DNA of 64,000 nucleotides from Agrobacterium rubi TR3 = NBRC 13261 (lineage in GTDB: Bacteria > Pseudomonadota > Alphaproteobacteria > Rhizobiales > Rhizobiaceae), in NCBI RefSeq assembly GCF_000739935.1, contig NZ_BBJU01000014.1, positions 186,001 to 250,000 of the forward strand, written 5' to 3'. Shown piece by piece: positions 1 to 8,887 of this stretch. A program made the translations under genes and the position numbers. The notes under the pieces were generated by a model, which did not search any database, had not been told where the DNA came from, and saw only the letters and a program-made list of their open reading frames with translations. Positions within the stretch are counted from its first letter, which is position 1, and each line of letters opens with the position of its first letter.

Positions 1-2307
1 TCGCAACGTATCGGAGCTGATGAGAATGGCACCGGATCGACAGGTGGCAAAGGGTGATCGGCGCGTGGTCACGACGATGTCGGCGACATCGCAAGCCGTA
101 CCGGTGAAGGCCGTGTTGCCGACGACGGCGACGGTCACGTCCTTGGCAGATTTCGCCACGCACCACATGTCCTTGCGACAGGTAAACACCTCCGCAGCCG
201 ATATCGCCGCCGTCATGTCCTGCGCAGCTTTGCGTCTGTCTGCATCGCTGAGCGTGGTAAAACGCCGCGACGGTGTGGCTGCGGTCTCTCCTGTGTCGTC
301 CTCATCGGGCGTCGGGGAATCGAGCATTTTCGCTCCAATGTGCTGGGCTGGCAGTGGCAGCGCTCTATCCCACTGCTCATAGACGAAACCGGAGCCGCGT
401 TGTTTGGTCGTCGCCACCGCATCGTTGGACAGGAGAGCGACAAGCGAGCCATCTTCATAGATCAGCACATCCGGCTTGCTGCGCCATTGCTCGGTCACCA
501 ACATGACAAATCCGGCGACAATGAAGGGTAGTCCGATCAGCGCAAGCCGTGTCCGCAGCAGCGCAATCAGCATGAACCCGCTGGTCGACACCGCCAGAAA
601 CCAGCCGTTCTGGCGGCCGATCGTGGTGTCGCCGCCCCAGCTCGAAACCTCCTTGGCGATTTCGATGACCATGGCCATGCCATAGCCCATGACCTTGAGG
701 AAAGGTCCATCCAGCCCGAACGGCATCAGCAGCATTCCCACCAGTCCAAACGGCATGACGATCAGCGACATGATCGGCATCGCCGCAAGATTGGCAGCCA
801 GACCATAGGCGGTGATACGGTGGAAATGTTCGATGGAATAGATGGCCGTCGAGATGCCACCGATCAGTGACGTGATGACCACACCGCCGATGACGGTCGC
901 CACCTTGGACGACAGCGACAACCACCATGGCGGATGCGCCATCGCCAGACCTTCGCGGTCGCCACGCCACCGGCTCCAGGCGGCATATCCCGATACCAGC
1001 GCAAGGGTTGCGGCAAAGGACATCTGGAAGCTCGGCCCCATCACCTCGTGCGGTGATAGGACGATGATGATGATCGCAGACAGCGCCACGTTGCGCAGGC
1101 TGATCGAGGGCCTATCGACCAGCACGGCAAACAGCATGATCGACATCATCAGCCACGCACGTTCCGCCGAAACGGCAAAGCCTGAGATCAGGTAATAGGC
1201 CAGCGTCATCAAAAGGGCGGCGAAGGCGGATATTTTCTTGACGGGCCAGCGCTGCGAAAACCCCGGAAAAAGGCTGAATGCCGTTCGCATGCCCACAAAG
1301 AAGATGCCGGCCGCCAGCGCCATGTTGAGCCCTGAGATCGCAACAATATGCGCCAGACCGGAAACGCGCAGCGCCTCCATCGTATCATTGGAAATCGCAC
1401 GTCTCTCATCGGTGACAATGGATGCCGCGAAAGCACCCGCATCGCCGCCGATCAGATCACGGATGCGCTGGGCGATGTCACTTCGAAGTTTGTAAAGCCA
1501 CGTATCGGCCGCCTGAGCCCATGGTTTTGTCTCTTGCTGATCCGGGTTGGATGAGACCGGCTTGGGTGCACCGTAGAAAAATCCTGTCGCGCCGACGCCA
1601 TTGAAATAGGATGCGAAGGCAAAATCATTGAGCCCCGGCAAAGCCGGGCCGGATGGCGGCGAGAGGCGGGCTTTGCCGGTGATCGTCTGGCCGATACCCA
1701 CTGCCTCATGGCGACTGCGCGACACAACGGAGACCCGCTCCGGCGGGCGCGTGATTGTCGGCTCCGTGGTGGATTTCAACGCAACCAGATAGCGCCAGTA
1801 CCCCCTCGCATCCAGTTCGCGGCGTTCCACGGTTCCGCTGATCATCGTCGTTACCGACGTGTCGAGAATGATGGTCCCTGCCCGACGCGCCTCCCAATCG
1901 GACAGCAGCATGCCGACAAAGATCAGCACCGCGGCCTTCAAAATAGCGGGCATCACGCCCGGGCGATGAAACGTCGCAACAGCGATCGCGGCCATGCAAA
2001 CGGCAACACCCAACAACATCAACGGTGATGGTGTGATCGGAAGCGCAAACCAGAATGCGGCACCCGCGGCGATGAAAACGGGAATGAAGAGAAAGCCCTG
2101 CCGATAGGCGCTTTCTTCCGCGAGGCACCGGCGAAGGCCTTCGCTGAAACGCAAGGCCTTGCTTTTTGAGCGATGCGGAAAATGCTCAGTCGCGACCAGC
2201 GCGCCTCTGGAGGTATGCAGCGGCAACAGCAAATCATCGAGGTCCGTCTGCGAGACGAAACCCGTTGCTGCAGCTCGGATCTGCTGTTTGTCTTCCTGCA
2301 CGTTCAC
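1..2307 (-). CDS. comEC: ComEC/Rec2-family DNA uptake channel protein (3' end beyond window)
   Basis: Integral membrane protein of the ComEC/Rec2 family, which forms the inner-membrane channel for single-stranded DNA uptake in competent bacteria. The frame is open from a GTG at 2305-2307 to the left edge (769 codons seen); an in-frame stop at 2335-2337 limits the start, and a GGGGG run sits about 10 bases before the GTG. The N-terminal third has hydrophobic segments of the DUF4131 type. The competence-domain signature is clear: an SGLAHIVAISGLNMAL stretch near residue 310, followed by many membrane helices to about residue 600. The remaining 150 residues are soluble and I see no HxHxDH metallo-beta-lactamase motif in them. 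It diverges from gltA. Natural competence is not implied; many rhizobia keep this gene without known transformation. Confidence 0.88.
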   Translation of the reverse strand, partial: MNVQEDKQQIRAAATGFVSQTDLDDLLLPLHTSRGALVATEHFPHRSKSKALRFSEGLRRCLAEESAYRQGFLFIPVFIAAGAAFWFALPITPSPLMLLGVAVCMAAIAVATFHRPGVMPAILKAAVLIFVGMLLSDWEARRAGTIILDTSVTTMISGTVERRELDARGYWRYLVALKSTTEPTITRPPERVSVVSRSRHEAVGIGQTITGKARLSPPSGPALPGLNDFAFASYFNGVGATGFFYGAPKPVSSNPDQQETKPWAQAADTWLYKLRSDIAQRIRDLIGGDAGAFAASIVTDERRAISNDTMEALRVSGLAHIVAISGLNMALAAGIFFVGMRTAFSLFPGFSQRWPVKKISAFAALLMTLAYYLISGFAVSAERAWLMMSIMLFAVLVDRPSISLRNVALSAIIIIVLSPHEVMGPSFQMSFAATLALVSGYAAWSRWRGDREGLAMAHPPWWLSLSSKVATVIGGVVITSLIGGISTAIYSIEHFHRITAYGLAANLAAMPIMSLIVMPFGLVGMLLMPFGLDGPFLKVMGYGMAMVIEIAKEVSSWGGDTTIGRQNGWFLAVSTSGFMLIALLRTRLALIGLPFIVAGFVMLVTEQWRSKPDVLIYEDGSLVALLSNDAVATTKQRGSGFVYEQWDRALPLPAQHIGAKMLDSPTPDEDDTGETAATPSRRFTTLSDADRRKAAQDMTAAISAAEVFTCRKDMWCVAKSAKDVTVAVVGNTAFTGTACDVADIVVTTRRSPFATCRSGAILISSDTLR

Positions 2308-2569
2308 ACGACTGGCGCCCCCTGCCGCAAGGGCTTAGTTTGCAACCAGGAAAGGCAGATTGCAACGGGTTGCGCGATTAAGGAAGCGTTGACCTAGAAT
2401 GAAACACGATGCCGTAGAAATGCTCCATTTCGGGATTTTGGCGTGCCGCAATGCACAATTCGCCCTTCGCATAGCTTGGCTTTATCGCTCGGATCATATA
2501 GCTAAATCGCTGACGCTTAAACTGGCTGATGCGTCACCCCGCATCGCCTGCATATTTCGGAGGTATGGT

Positions 2570-3859
2570 ATGACGGAAACTAGCGCGACAGTGACACTCG
2601 GCGACAATAAGGTCGATCTTCCTGTCCGAGAAGGCACGATCGGACCTAAGGTTGTCGATATCGGCACGCTTTACAAGAACACCGGCACCTTCACCTACGA
2701 CCCCGGCTTCACATCGACTGCGTCTTGCGAATCCAAGATCACCTATATCGATGGTGACGAAGGCGTTCTTCTGCACAGCGGTTACCCGATCGAGCAATTG
2801 GCCGAACAGGGCGACTTCCTCGAGACCTGCTATCTGCTGCTCTACGGCGAATTGCCGACGACGGCGCAGAAGAAGGACTTCGACACCCGCGTCACGCGCC
2901 ACACCATGGTGCATGAACAGATGAGCCGCTTCTTTACCGGCTATCGCCGCGACGCCCACCCCATGGCCGTCATGTGCGGCACGGTCGGTGCGCTCTCGGC
3001 CTTCTATCACGACTCGACCGACATCACAGATCCGCACCAGCGCATGGTCGCTTCGCTGCGCATGATCGCCAAGATGCCGACGATTGCGGCGATGGCCTAT
3101 AAATATCATATTGGCCAGCCTTTCGTTTATCCGAAGAACGATCTGGATTACGCATCCAACTTCCTCAACATGTGCTTCGCCGTTCCCTGCGAAGACTACA
3201 AGGTCGATCCTGTTCTGGCCCGCGCCATGGACCGCATCTTCATTTTGCATGCCGACCATGAGCAGAACGCATCCACATCCACCGTGCGTCTCGCCGGCTC
3301 TTCGGGTGCCAACCCGTTTGCCTGTATCGCAGCGGGCATTGCCTGCCTCTGGGGCCCTGCCCATGGCGGTGCCAATGAAGCGGCGCTCAACATGCTCAAC
3401 GAAATCGGCACGGTTGATCGTATTCCGGAATATATCGCCCGCGCCAAGGACAAGAACGATCCGTTCCGCCTGATGGGCTTTGGTCACCGCGTTTACAAGA
3501 ACTACGATCCGCGCGCCAAGATCATGCAGAAGACGATGTATGAAGTTCTGGAAGCCACCGGCAATGGTGACGACCCGATCATGCAGGTTGCGTTGGAGCT
3601 GGAAAAGATCGCTCTGTCTGATCCATATTTCGTTGAAAAGAAGCTCTACCCGAACGTCGACTTCTACTCCGGCATCACGCTGAAGGCGCTCGGCTTCCCC
3701 ACAACCATGTTCACCGTTCTCTTCGCTCTCGCCCGCACCGTCGGCTGGATCGCACAGTGGAACGAAATGATCGAAGACCCGCAGCAGCGCATCGGTCGCC
3801 CTCGCCAGCTCTACACCGGCGAAGCCAAGCGCGATTACACGCCTGTTTCCAAGCGCTAA
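2570..3859 (+). CDS. gltA: Citrate synthase (type II, hexameric family)
   Basis: Condenses acetyl-CoA and oxaloacetate to citrate, the entry step of the TCA cycle, in the cytoplasm. The product is 429 aa, the usual length of proteobacterial type II enzymes. Active-site signatures are present: HADHEQNAS near 226, [10 protein letters not shown] near 262 (first catalytic His), MGFGHRVYK near 301 (second His) and DFYSG near 363 (catalytic Asp). The frame stays open 57 codons further upstream, but the ATG at 2570 has a strong GGAGG at 2559-2563 and gives the family length, so I use it. The gene is single, closed by a good terminator, with a 262-bp divergent control region shared with comEC. Confidence 0.97.
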   Translation: MTETSATVTLGDNKVDLPVREGTIGPKVVDIGTLYKNTGTFTYDPGFTSTASCESKITYIDGDEGVLLHSGYPIEQLAEQGDFLETCYLLLYGELPTTAQKKDFDTRVTRHTMVHEQMSRFFTGYRRDAHPMAVMCGTVGALSAFYHDSTDITDPHQRMVASLRMIAKMPTIAAMAYKYHIGQPFVYPKNDLDYASNFLNMCFAVPCEDYKVDPVLARAMDRIFILHADHEQNASTSTVRLAGSSGANPFACIAAGIACLWGPAHGGANEAALNMLNEIGTVDRIPEYIARAKDKNDPFRLMGFGHRVYKNYDPRAKIMQKTMYEVLEATGNGDDPIMQVALELEKIALSDPYFVEKKLYPNVDFYSGITLKALGFPTTMFTVLFALARTVGWIAQWNEMIEDPQQRIGRPRQLYTGEAKRDYTPVSKR

Positions 3860-3881
3860 GTTTGGGCGTCTGAATAGAAAA

Positions 3882-3912
3882 CAAAAGCCGGGTCAACGCC
3901 CGGCTTTTTTTA
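3882..3912 (+). terminator. Rho-independent terminator of gltA
   Basis: A 7-bp stem AGCCGGG (3886-3892) / CCCGGCT (3899-3905) with a 6-base loop, preceded by an A-run and followed by seven T. It lies 26 bases after the gltA stop. The A-run before the stem gives T's on the minus strand too, so it may also end the convergent transporter operon. Confidence 0.9.
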
Positions 3913-3941
3913 TGTCTTTTATCCGCGCCGGATCATCGATC

Positions 3942-4673
3942 TTAATGCGTCGTCATTCCCAAGAACTGTTTCAGTTCCGCTGTCCTCGGCGCTGAGAACA
4001 CCTCCTCCGGCGGGCCGATTTCGTGGACCTTTCCCTCATGCATGAAGACGACGCGGGAGCAGACATCGCGGGCGAATTTCATTTCATGGGTGACCATGAC
4101 AAGCGTCATGCCTTCCGCTGCCAGTTCTCGTACGACGGCTAAAACTTCGGCCACAAGTTCCGGGTCAAGCGCCGAGGTGATCTCATCGCACAAAAGCGCT
4201 GTCGGCTGCATGGCGAGCGCGCGGGCGATGGCAACGCGCTGCTGCTGGCCGCCGGAGAGTTCGTCGGGATAGGCATCGAACTTGTGGGCCAGACCCACGC
4301 GTTCCAGCATCTTGCGCGCCAGCGCCGCCGCTTCCGCTTTCCGCGTTTTCTTGACGACAGTTTGCGACAGCATGACGTTTCCGCCGACAGTCAGATGCGG
4401 AAACAGATTGAACTGCTGGAAGATCATGCCAACCTTCAGGCGCAGCGCCTTCAGATGCAGTTCGTCATCCAGAAACTGCGCGCCTGCGACGGAGATCGCG
4501 CCCGATGAGATCGTCTCCAGACCGTTGACACAGCGCAGCAGCGTCGACTTTCCCGAGCCGCTCTTCCCAATGATCGCGATAACCTCGCCTGGTTCGATAT
4601 CGAGGTTGATGCCTTTCAGCACCTCGTTGGTGCCGTAGCTCTTGCGGACTTCAGTGATTTCGATGAGCGACAT
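3942..4673 (-). CDS. Polar amino-acid ABC transporter, ATP-binding subunit
   Basis: ATPase of a polar amino-acid uptake system (GlnQ/HisP/AapP type), 243 aa. Walker A GKSGSGKST is at 36-44, followed by the Q-loop (IFQQFNLFPHL, near 85-95), the signature LSGGQQQR (near 141) and Walker B ending ALLCDEITSALD. The start is the ATG at 4673; longer readings add a basic, non-homologous leader. The start lies inside the 3' end of the upstream permease gene (23-base overlap), so translation is probably coupled. It is the last gene of the operon gntR - binding protein - permease - permease - ATPase. The substrate cannot be read from sequence; glutamine, histidine, arginine or general polar amino acids are all possible. 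Confidence 0.9.
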   Translation of the reverse strand: MSLIEITEVRKSYGTNEVLKGINLDIEPGEVIAIIGKSGSGKSTLLRCVNGLETISSGAISVAGAQFLDDELHLKALRLKVGMIFQQFNLFPHLTVGGNVMLSQTVVKKTRKAEAAALARKMLERVGLAHKFDAYPDELSGGQQQRVAIARALAMQPTALLCDEITSALDPELVAEVLAVVRELAAEGMTLVMVTHEMKFARDVCSRVVFMHEGKVHEIGPPEEVFSAPRTAELKQFLGMTTH

Positions 4674-5310
4674 TAAGCTTCCTTTCGAGAATCTGGCTGC
4701 TTTTCGACAGTGGCCAGCACAGCGCGAAATAAATGAGGGCAACGAGGCCATAAACGGTGAAGGGCTGGAAGGTGGCGTTGGTAACCACCGTGCCTGCCTT
4801 GGAAAGCTCCACGAAGCCGATGATCGATGTCACCGCCGTTCCCTTGATGACCTGAACGGCAAAGCCGACGGTTGGCGGAATGGCGACGCGCATGGCCTGG
4901 GGCATGATGACATAGCGCATCTGCTGAAAGCGTCCCATGCCAAGGCTGGCGGACGCCTCCCACTGCCCCTTGTTGACCGCCTCGACACAGCCACGCCATA
5001 TCTCCGTCAGAAACGCCGCTGCCCACAGAATGAGGGTTATCGTCGCGGCAAGCCAAGCGGGAACGTCGATTCCCACCAGCCCCAGCCCAAAAAACGCGAT
5101 GAACAGCTGCATCAGCAGCGGCGTGCCCTGAAACAGCTCGACATAATATTTGGAAAAGATCCGCAGCGATTTCTTTTTGGAAATGCGCATGAACAGCAGC
5201 ACAAGGCCGACCAGTGCGCCGCCGATGAAAGAGACGAGCGATAGCAGCACCGTCCAGCGCGCTGCCAGCAGCAGGTTTCGCAATATGTCCCAAGTGGAAA
5301 ACTCGATCAT
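4651..5310 (-). CDS. Polar amino-acid ABC transporter, permease subunit 2
   Basis: Inner-membrane permease of the HisM/GlnP (HisMQ) family, 219 aa with about five membrane helices. The EAA-type loop that docks on the ATPase is at residues about 140-160 (EASASLGMGRFQQMRYVIMP). The FQGTPLLMQLF segment near 60-70 is characteristic of polar amino-acid permeases. Its start overlaps the stop of the other permease gene by four bases (ATGA), and its 3' end overlaps the ATPase gene. Confidence 0.9.
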   Translation of the reverse strand: MIEFSTWDILRNLLLAARWTVLLSLVSFIGGALVGLVLLFMRISKKKSLRIFSKYYVELFQGTPLLMQLFIAFFGLGLVGIDVPAWLAATITLILWAAAFLTEIWRGCVEAVNKGQWEASASLGMGRFQQMRYVIMPQAMRVAIPPTVGFAVQVIKGTAVTSIIGFVELSKAGTVVTNATFQPFTVYGLVALIYFALCWPLSKSSQILERKLNVAHRNH

Positions 5311-5978
5311 CGGGCACTCCTTCTGGAAAAAACCAAGCCGCCGACCACAAGCAGTATCTGTCGCAGCAGGATGGCAAGGACGAGATAGATGACGGTCGAG
5401 ACCATATAGGCTTCAAAGGCGCGGAATGTGCGCGACTGGATGAAATTGGCGGCAAAGGTCAGGTCCTCGGCTGCAATTTGCGAAACCACGGAAGACCCCA
5501 GCATGACGATGACAACCTGTGACGACAGAGCCGGCCAGATGCGCTGAAGCGACGGCACGATCACCACGTGGCGAAACGTCTCGAACGGCGTCATGGCAAG
5601 GCTTGCACCCGCCTCGAACTGGCCCTTTGGCGTTGCCTGAATACCAGCGCGAATGATTTCGCAGCTATAGGCACCCAGATTGATGACCATCGCGATGTTG
5701 GCCGCCGTCAGTTCCGTCAGCTGCAATCCGAGCGATGGCAGGCCGAAAAAGATGAAGAACAACTGGATCAGAAACGGTGTGTTGCGGATCAGCTCGACAT
5801 AAAGGGCAATCGGCGGACGCAGCCATGTTGGCCCGAGCGCACGAACCCAGGCACAGAAAATACCAAGCGCGATCCCCAGGATGCCACCGATTGCGATCAG
5901 TTGAAGGGTGATCAACACGCCTTTGACGATGGCCGGATAATATTCGAGAAGCCACCCGAACTCGAAGGTGTAATTCAC
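5307..5978 (-). CDS. Polar amino-acid ABC transporter, permease subunit 1
   Basis: Second HisMQ-family permease, 223 aa. It carries the LIRNTPFLIQLFFIFFGLP segment near 65-85 and the cytoplasmic loop EAGASLAMTPFETFRHVVIVP near 140-160, both family hallmarks. It probably forms a heterodimeric channel with the neighbouring permease. The ORF is intact although the binding-protein gene just upstream is interrupted, so the transporter may be unused, or may take substrate from a binding protein encoded elsewhere. Confidence 0.9.
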   Translation of the reverse strand: MNYTFEFGWLLEYYPAIVKGVLITLQLIAIGGILGIALGIFCAWVRALGPTWLRPPIALYVELIRNTPFLIQLFFIFFGLPSLGLQLTELTAANIAMVINLGAYSCEIIRAGIQATPKGQFEAGASLAMTPFETFRHVVIVPSLQRIWPALSSQVVIVMLGSSVVSQIAAEDLTFAANFIQSRTFRAFEAYMVSTVIYLVLAILLRQILLVVGGLVFSRRSAR

Positions 5979-6047
5979 GACGGTTCCTTTCGAAAAAGTA
6001 CAAGGAACCGCGCCCCGCGTGATGACGAGGCGCGACTTTAAATGGTC

Positions 6048-6833
6048 TTAAATATCCTTGGGAAGATCGGTCTTCAGCCACTTTTGCACAATGGCGTTCA
6101 GGCTGCCATCCGCCTTGGCAGCGGCAAGGATCGCATCGACCTTTTCACGCAGAGCCGGCTGGTCCTTGTTCAGGCCGATGAAGCAGGGAGAATTCTTCAT
6201 GAGGAACTTCAGCTCCGGGCGCTTCGGCGGGTTCTTTTCCAGAATAGCCGCCGCGACGACATTGCCCGTCGCGACGGTCTCGACCTGGCCGGAGAGGAAT
6301 GCCGAGATCGTGCCGTTGTTGTCTTCGTAACGCTTGATGGTGGTGTCGGCAGGCGCGATTTTCGTCAGTTCAAGGTCTTCCACCGCACCGCGTGTGACGC
6401 CGATGGTCTTGCCGGAGAGGTCTTCGGCCTTTTCGATCTTGACGCTATCAGGCGCGAACACACCATTGAAGAAGGGCGCTTAGGCAACAGAGAAATCGAT
6501 GACCTTCTCTCGGTCCGCGTTTTTGCCAAGGCTGGAAATGACCAGATCGACTTTGTTTGTCTGGAGGTAAGGCACGCGGTTGGCGCTGGTGACAGGCACG
6601 AGTTCGGCCTTTACGCCGAGCTTTTCGGCAATCAGGTTTGCCACATCGATGTCGTAGCCGCGGGGTGCCATATCGATGCCGACGCTTCCAAAAGGCGGGA
6701 AGTCCTGCGGCACGGCGACGCGGATTGCGCCGCGAGACGAGATGTCACTCAGGGCATCTGCAAAGACTGGCGCGGCAAAACCTGTGCCGGCAGCAATGGC
6801 GATGGCGGCAAAAAAAGCACGTCTGTTGAACAT
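6048..6833 (-). pseudogene. ABC transporter solute-binding protein interrupted by an in-frame TAA
   Basis: Periplasmic solute-binding protein family 3 (GlnH/HisJ type), which would deliver the amino acid to the adjacent permeases. The reading frame spans 262 codons with a Sec signal peptide (residues 1-25, ending PVFA) and lobe motifs PPFG, YDIDVANLIAEKLG and DLSGKTIGV. Codon 118 is TAA (6480-6482), inside the conserved stretch after DFSVA where relatives usually have a tyrosine (SxxYAPFF). Sequence on both sides is in the same frame and remains family-like to the end, so this looks like a single-base change (TAC or TAT to TAA), recent or a sequencing error. The truncated product would be 117 aa, one lobe only. 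A GTG at 6461 could restart the second half but without a signal peptide. Confidence 0.85.
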
Positions 6834-6844
6834 CTTGAAATCTC

Positions 6845-7552
6845 CTATGGGTTAACAACATGAAGCGGTGGAAGGGAAAGAGAACTGCGAAGGTCCGAGA
6901 GGCGGTCTCTTTGGCGTGTGAGGTCCAACCCCGTCTCGACCTCATCCAGATGCGTGACGGCAAGCTCTGCCGCATGCGTGAAATCACCCGCATCCATCGC
7001 ATCGAAGATGCGGCAGTGCCCTTCATGGGACTGCGCGGCGTAAAAATCGGATTGATAGAGCATCGAAATGAGGATGGTGCGTGCAGTGAGATCACGTAGC
7101 AAATCGATGATGATCGTGTTGCCGGCAATCTCAGCAATGCGGATATGGAAATCACCCATTAGGCAAGTCAGCCGCTGACGGTCGGCGACAGCCAACGCTT
7201 CCTTCTCTGCGTCCAAATGGTCGAGAAGGATCTGGCGTCCGGTCGCCGGTAGCTTCGTCATCGTGCGCAGCAAGCCAAACTCGATGACACGCCGCGCCTG
7301 ATACACCGTTACCGCCTGCTCCGCTGATGGCTCCACAACGAACCAGCCCCGGCGCGGGCTGACCTCAACGACACCCCGCGTCACGAGCCGCATCATGGCT
7401 TCGCGAATCTTGGTTCTCGAGACACCATAAATTTCCGCAAGCTGCGTCTCGCCCAGCCGGGTGCCCGGGCGTATGCGTGCTGACAGAATGCCAGATACGA
7501 TGGCCTGTTCTATCGTGCTTTGGTCTGACTGGACTGTATGTCTATCTTGCAT
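6845..7552 (-). CDS. GntR-family (FCD/FadR-type) transcriptional regulator
   Basis: Probable local repressor of the transporter operon. The N-terminal winged helix-turn-helix (about residues 12-75) includes LGETQLAEIYGVSRTKIREAMMRL, typical of GntR. The C-terminal FCD ligand domain (about 85-215) has the usual metal-site histidines (FHIRIAE, near 137; HCRIFDAM, near 182). I start at the ATG at 7552, giving 235 aa; the frame continues to a TTG at 7624 but neither start has a clear Shine-Dalgarno. The gene ends 11 bases before the binding-protein start. A palindrome overlaps the chosen start codon, suggesting autoregulation. Confidence 0.82.
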   Translation of the reverse strand: MQDRHTVQSDQSTIEQAIVSGILSARIRPGTRLGETQLAEIYGVSRTKIREAMMRLVTRGVVEVSPRRGWFVVEPSAEQAVTVYQARRVIEFGLLRTMTKLPATGRQILLDHLDAEKEALAVADRQRLTCLMGDFHIRIAEIAGNTIIIDLLRDLTARTILISMLYQSDFYAAQSHEGHCRIFDAMDAGDFTHAAELAVTHLDEVETGLDLTRQRDRLSDLRSSLSLPPLHVVNP

Positions 7553-7559
7553 ACAAGAC
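7548..7559. promoter_or_regulatory. Putative GntR/FCD operator overlapping the regulator start
   Basis: The 12-mer CTTGCATACAAG (CTTGTATGCAAG on the minus strand) has complementary CTTG/CAAG ends around CATA, and on the minus strand contains TTGTATGCAA, close to the T.GTATAC.A form of FadR/FCD-type operators. It covers the ATG of the regulator, so binding would block its own expression and the operon behind it. Inference from sequence form and position only. Confidence 0.45.
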
Positions 7560-7690
7560 TGGTAAGCAAGCTGTGTGCCAGTCTGCAGGATCGGGGAGAA
7601 TACAGCTCTGCGAACGGTAGACAACCGATTTTGATGATTTTTTAATCGCCGATGATTTTCATCGCGGCTATAAATTGGGCGGCAACAGGC

Positions 7691-8887
7691 TCAGGTGGTT
7701 GGGTTGATGGCGCCTGTTTTGCTGCGATAAACGGACAGCAATATCTGTGCGCCCACCTCGCCCGGCGGACGTTCCGTGCGCAGGCGCTCCTGTACCAACG
7801 CAAACCCGTCCAGCATCGCCTGACGCTGGAGTGTGTCAGACGACAGACGCTCGGCCCACCGCAGCATGGAGCCTGCACGCACGACTTCGTTGATATATTC
7901 CGGAACGACCGCATAATCTGCGATGAGGTTGGGCAATGCGCCGGTCCAGGTCTTGATACGCCTGCTCAGCATCGTGAAAATCCAATCCGTTTTGTAAACA
8001 GAAACAACCGGCACATTGGCCAGCGCCAGCTCCAGAATGACCGTGCCGGATGCAGCGATTGCGGCGTCTGCTTGAGCAAAAGCTTTCCATTTGAATGCGG
8101 TGTCCGTGCCGATCTCCGGGCGGATATGATCCGGCCAGGATGCGGCAAGTTCACGAATGCGTGCCTCCTGTCGCGGAACCGTGGGCAACACAAAGCGCGT
8201 CGGGCCATTCCGCTCAACGAAAGCGATTGCTGCGGTTTGAAATGGCTCCATCAAACGGGTTGTCTCGGTAGAGCGTGAACCAGGCAACAAAAGAATAGTT
8301 CTCGGTTCACCGCCTGTGGGCAGCGCCCTTGCCGCGCGTTGTTCACGAACGGCCAGCAAATCCTTGTCCACACTCAAACGATGCCCGACGAAGGTCGTCG
8401 GGGGACCACCAAGACGGCGCATGGTCTCAGGCTCAAATGGCAGCAATGCCAGAACGTGGTCCACGTAAGACAGCATGGCCGGTGCGCGCTGTTCTTTCCA
8501 GGCCCAAACACTTGGGCACACATAGTTGACAACCGGCAGGGTTGGCAAAGCCTTGCGAACCCGCTTTGCCACGCGGTGCGTGAAGTCAGGGCTATCGATG
8601 ATCAGCAGCACATCCGGTTTTGCGGCAATGATGGCATTCGCCGTTTCCTTGATCCTTGCGATCAGCTGCGGCAGTTTTTTCAGGACTTGAGTAAATCCCA
8701 TGATCGACAATTCGGAATAATCAAAAAGCGAGGTCAGGCCTTCTGCGGTCAAGGCATCGCCACCGACGCCCACCAGTTCAACACGGCCTGGATATTGGGT
8801 TTTCAAGGCACGCACCAGATCGGCGCCCAACAGGTCGCCGGAGACTTCGCCCGCAATCACGGCCAGCTTCAAAACACTCTCGGTCAC
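7691..8887 (-). CDS. lpxB: Lipid-A-disaccharide synthase
   Basis: Glycosyltransferase family 19 enzyme that joins lipid X and UDP-2,3-diacylglucosamine to form the lipid A disaccharide at the inner-membrane face. At 398 aa it is the normal size. The N-terminal AGEVSGDLLGADLVRAL segment and the VGVGGDAL, LIDSPDF, YVCPSVWAWKEQR, LLPGSR and ASGTVILELALANVPVVSVYK blocks are all LpxB signatures. The GTG start overlaps the lpxI stop by four bases (GTGA). It is the last gene of the lpxD-fabZ-lpxA-lpxI-lpxB run. Confidence 0.96.
   Translation of the reverse strand: MTESVLKLAVIAGEVSGDLLGADLVRALKTQYPGRVELVGVGGDALTAEGLTSLFDYSELSIMGFTQVLKKLPQLIARIKETANAIIAAKPDVLLIIDSPDFTHRVAKRVRKALPTLPVVNYVCPSVWAWKEQRAPAMLSYVDHVLALLPFEPETMRRLGGPPTTFVGHRLSVDKDLLAVREQRAARALPTGGEPRTILLLPGSRSTETTRLMEPFQTAAIAFVERNGPTRFVLPTVPRQEARIRELAASWPDHIRPEIGTDTAFKWKAFAQADAAIAASGTVILELALANVPVVSVYKTDWIFTMLSRRIKTWTGALPNLIADYAVVPEYINEVVRAGSMLRWAERLSSDTLQRQAMLDGFALVQERLRTERPPGEVGAQILLSVYRSKTGAINPTT

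Noticed and set aside
2399-2569. 57-codon N-terminal extension of citrate synthase
   Set aside because: It passes through the promoter and the GGAGG site; the family length and ribosome-binding site fix the start at 2570.
4673-5455. 260-codon minus-strand frame overlapping both permease genes
   Set aside because: Out-of-phase shadow across two overlapping permease genes with clear motifs.
6009-6034. Terminator between the permease and binding-protein genes (CGCGCC...GGCGCG)
   Set aside because: Short imperfect stem with a 14-base loop and no T-run; too weak to call.
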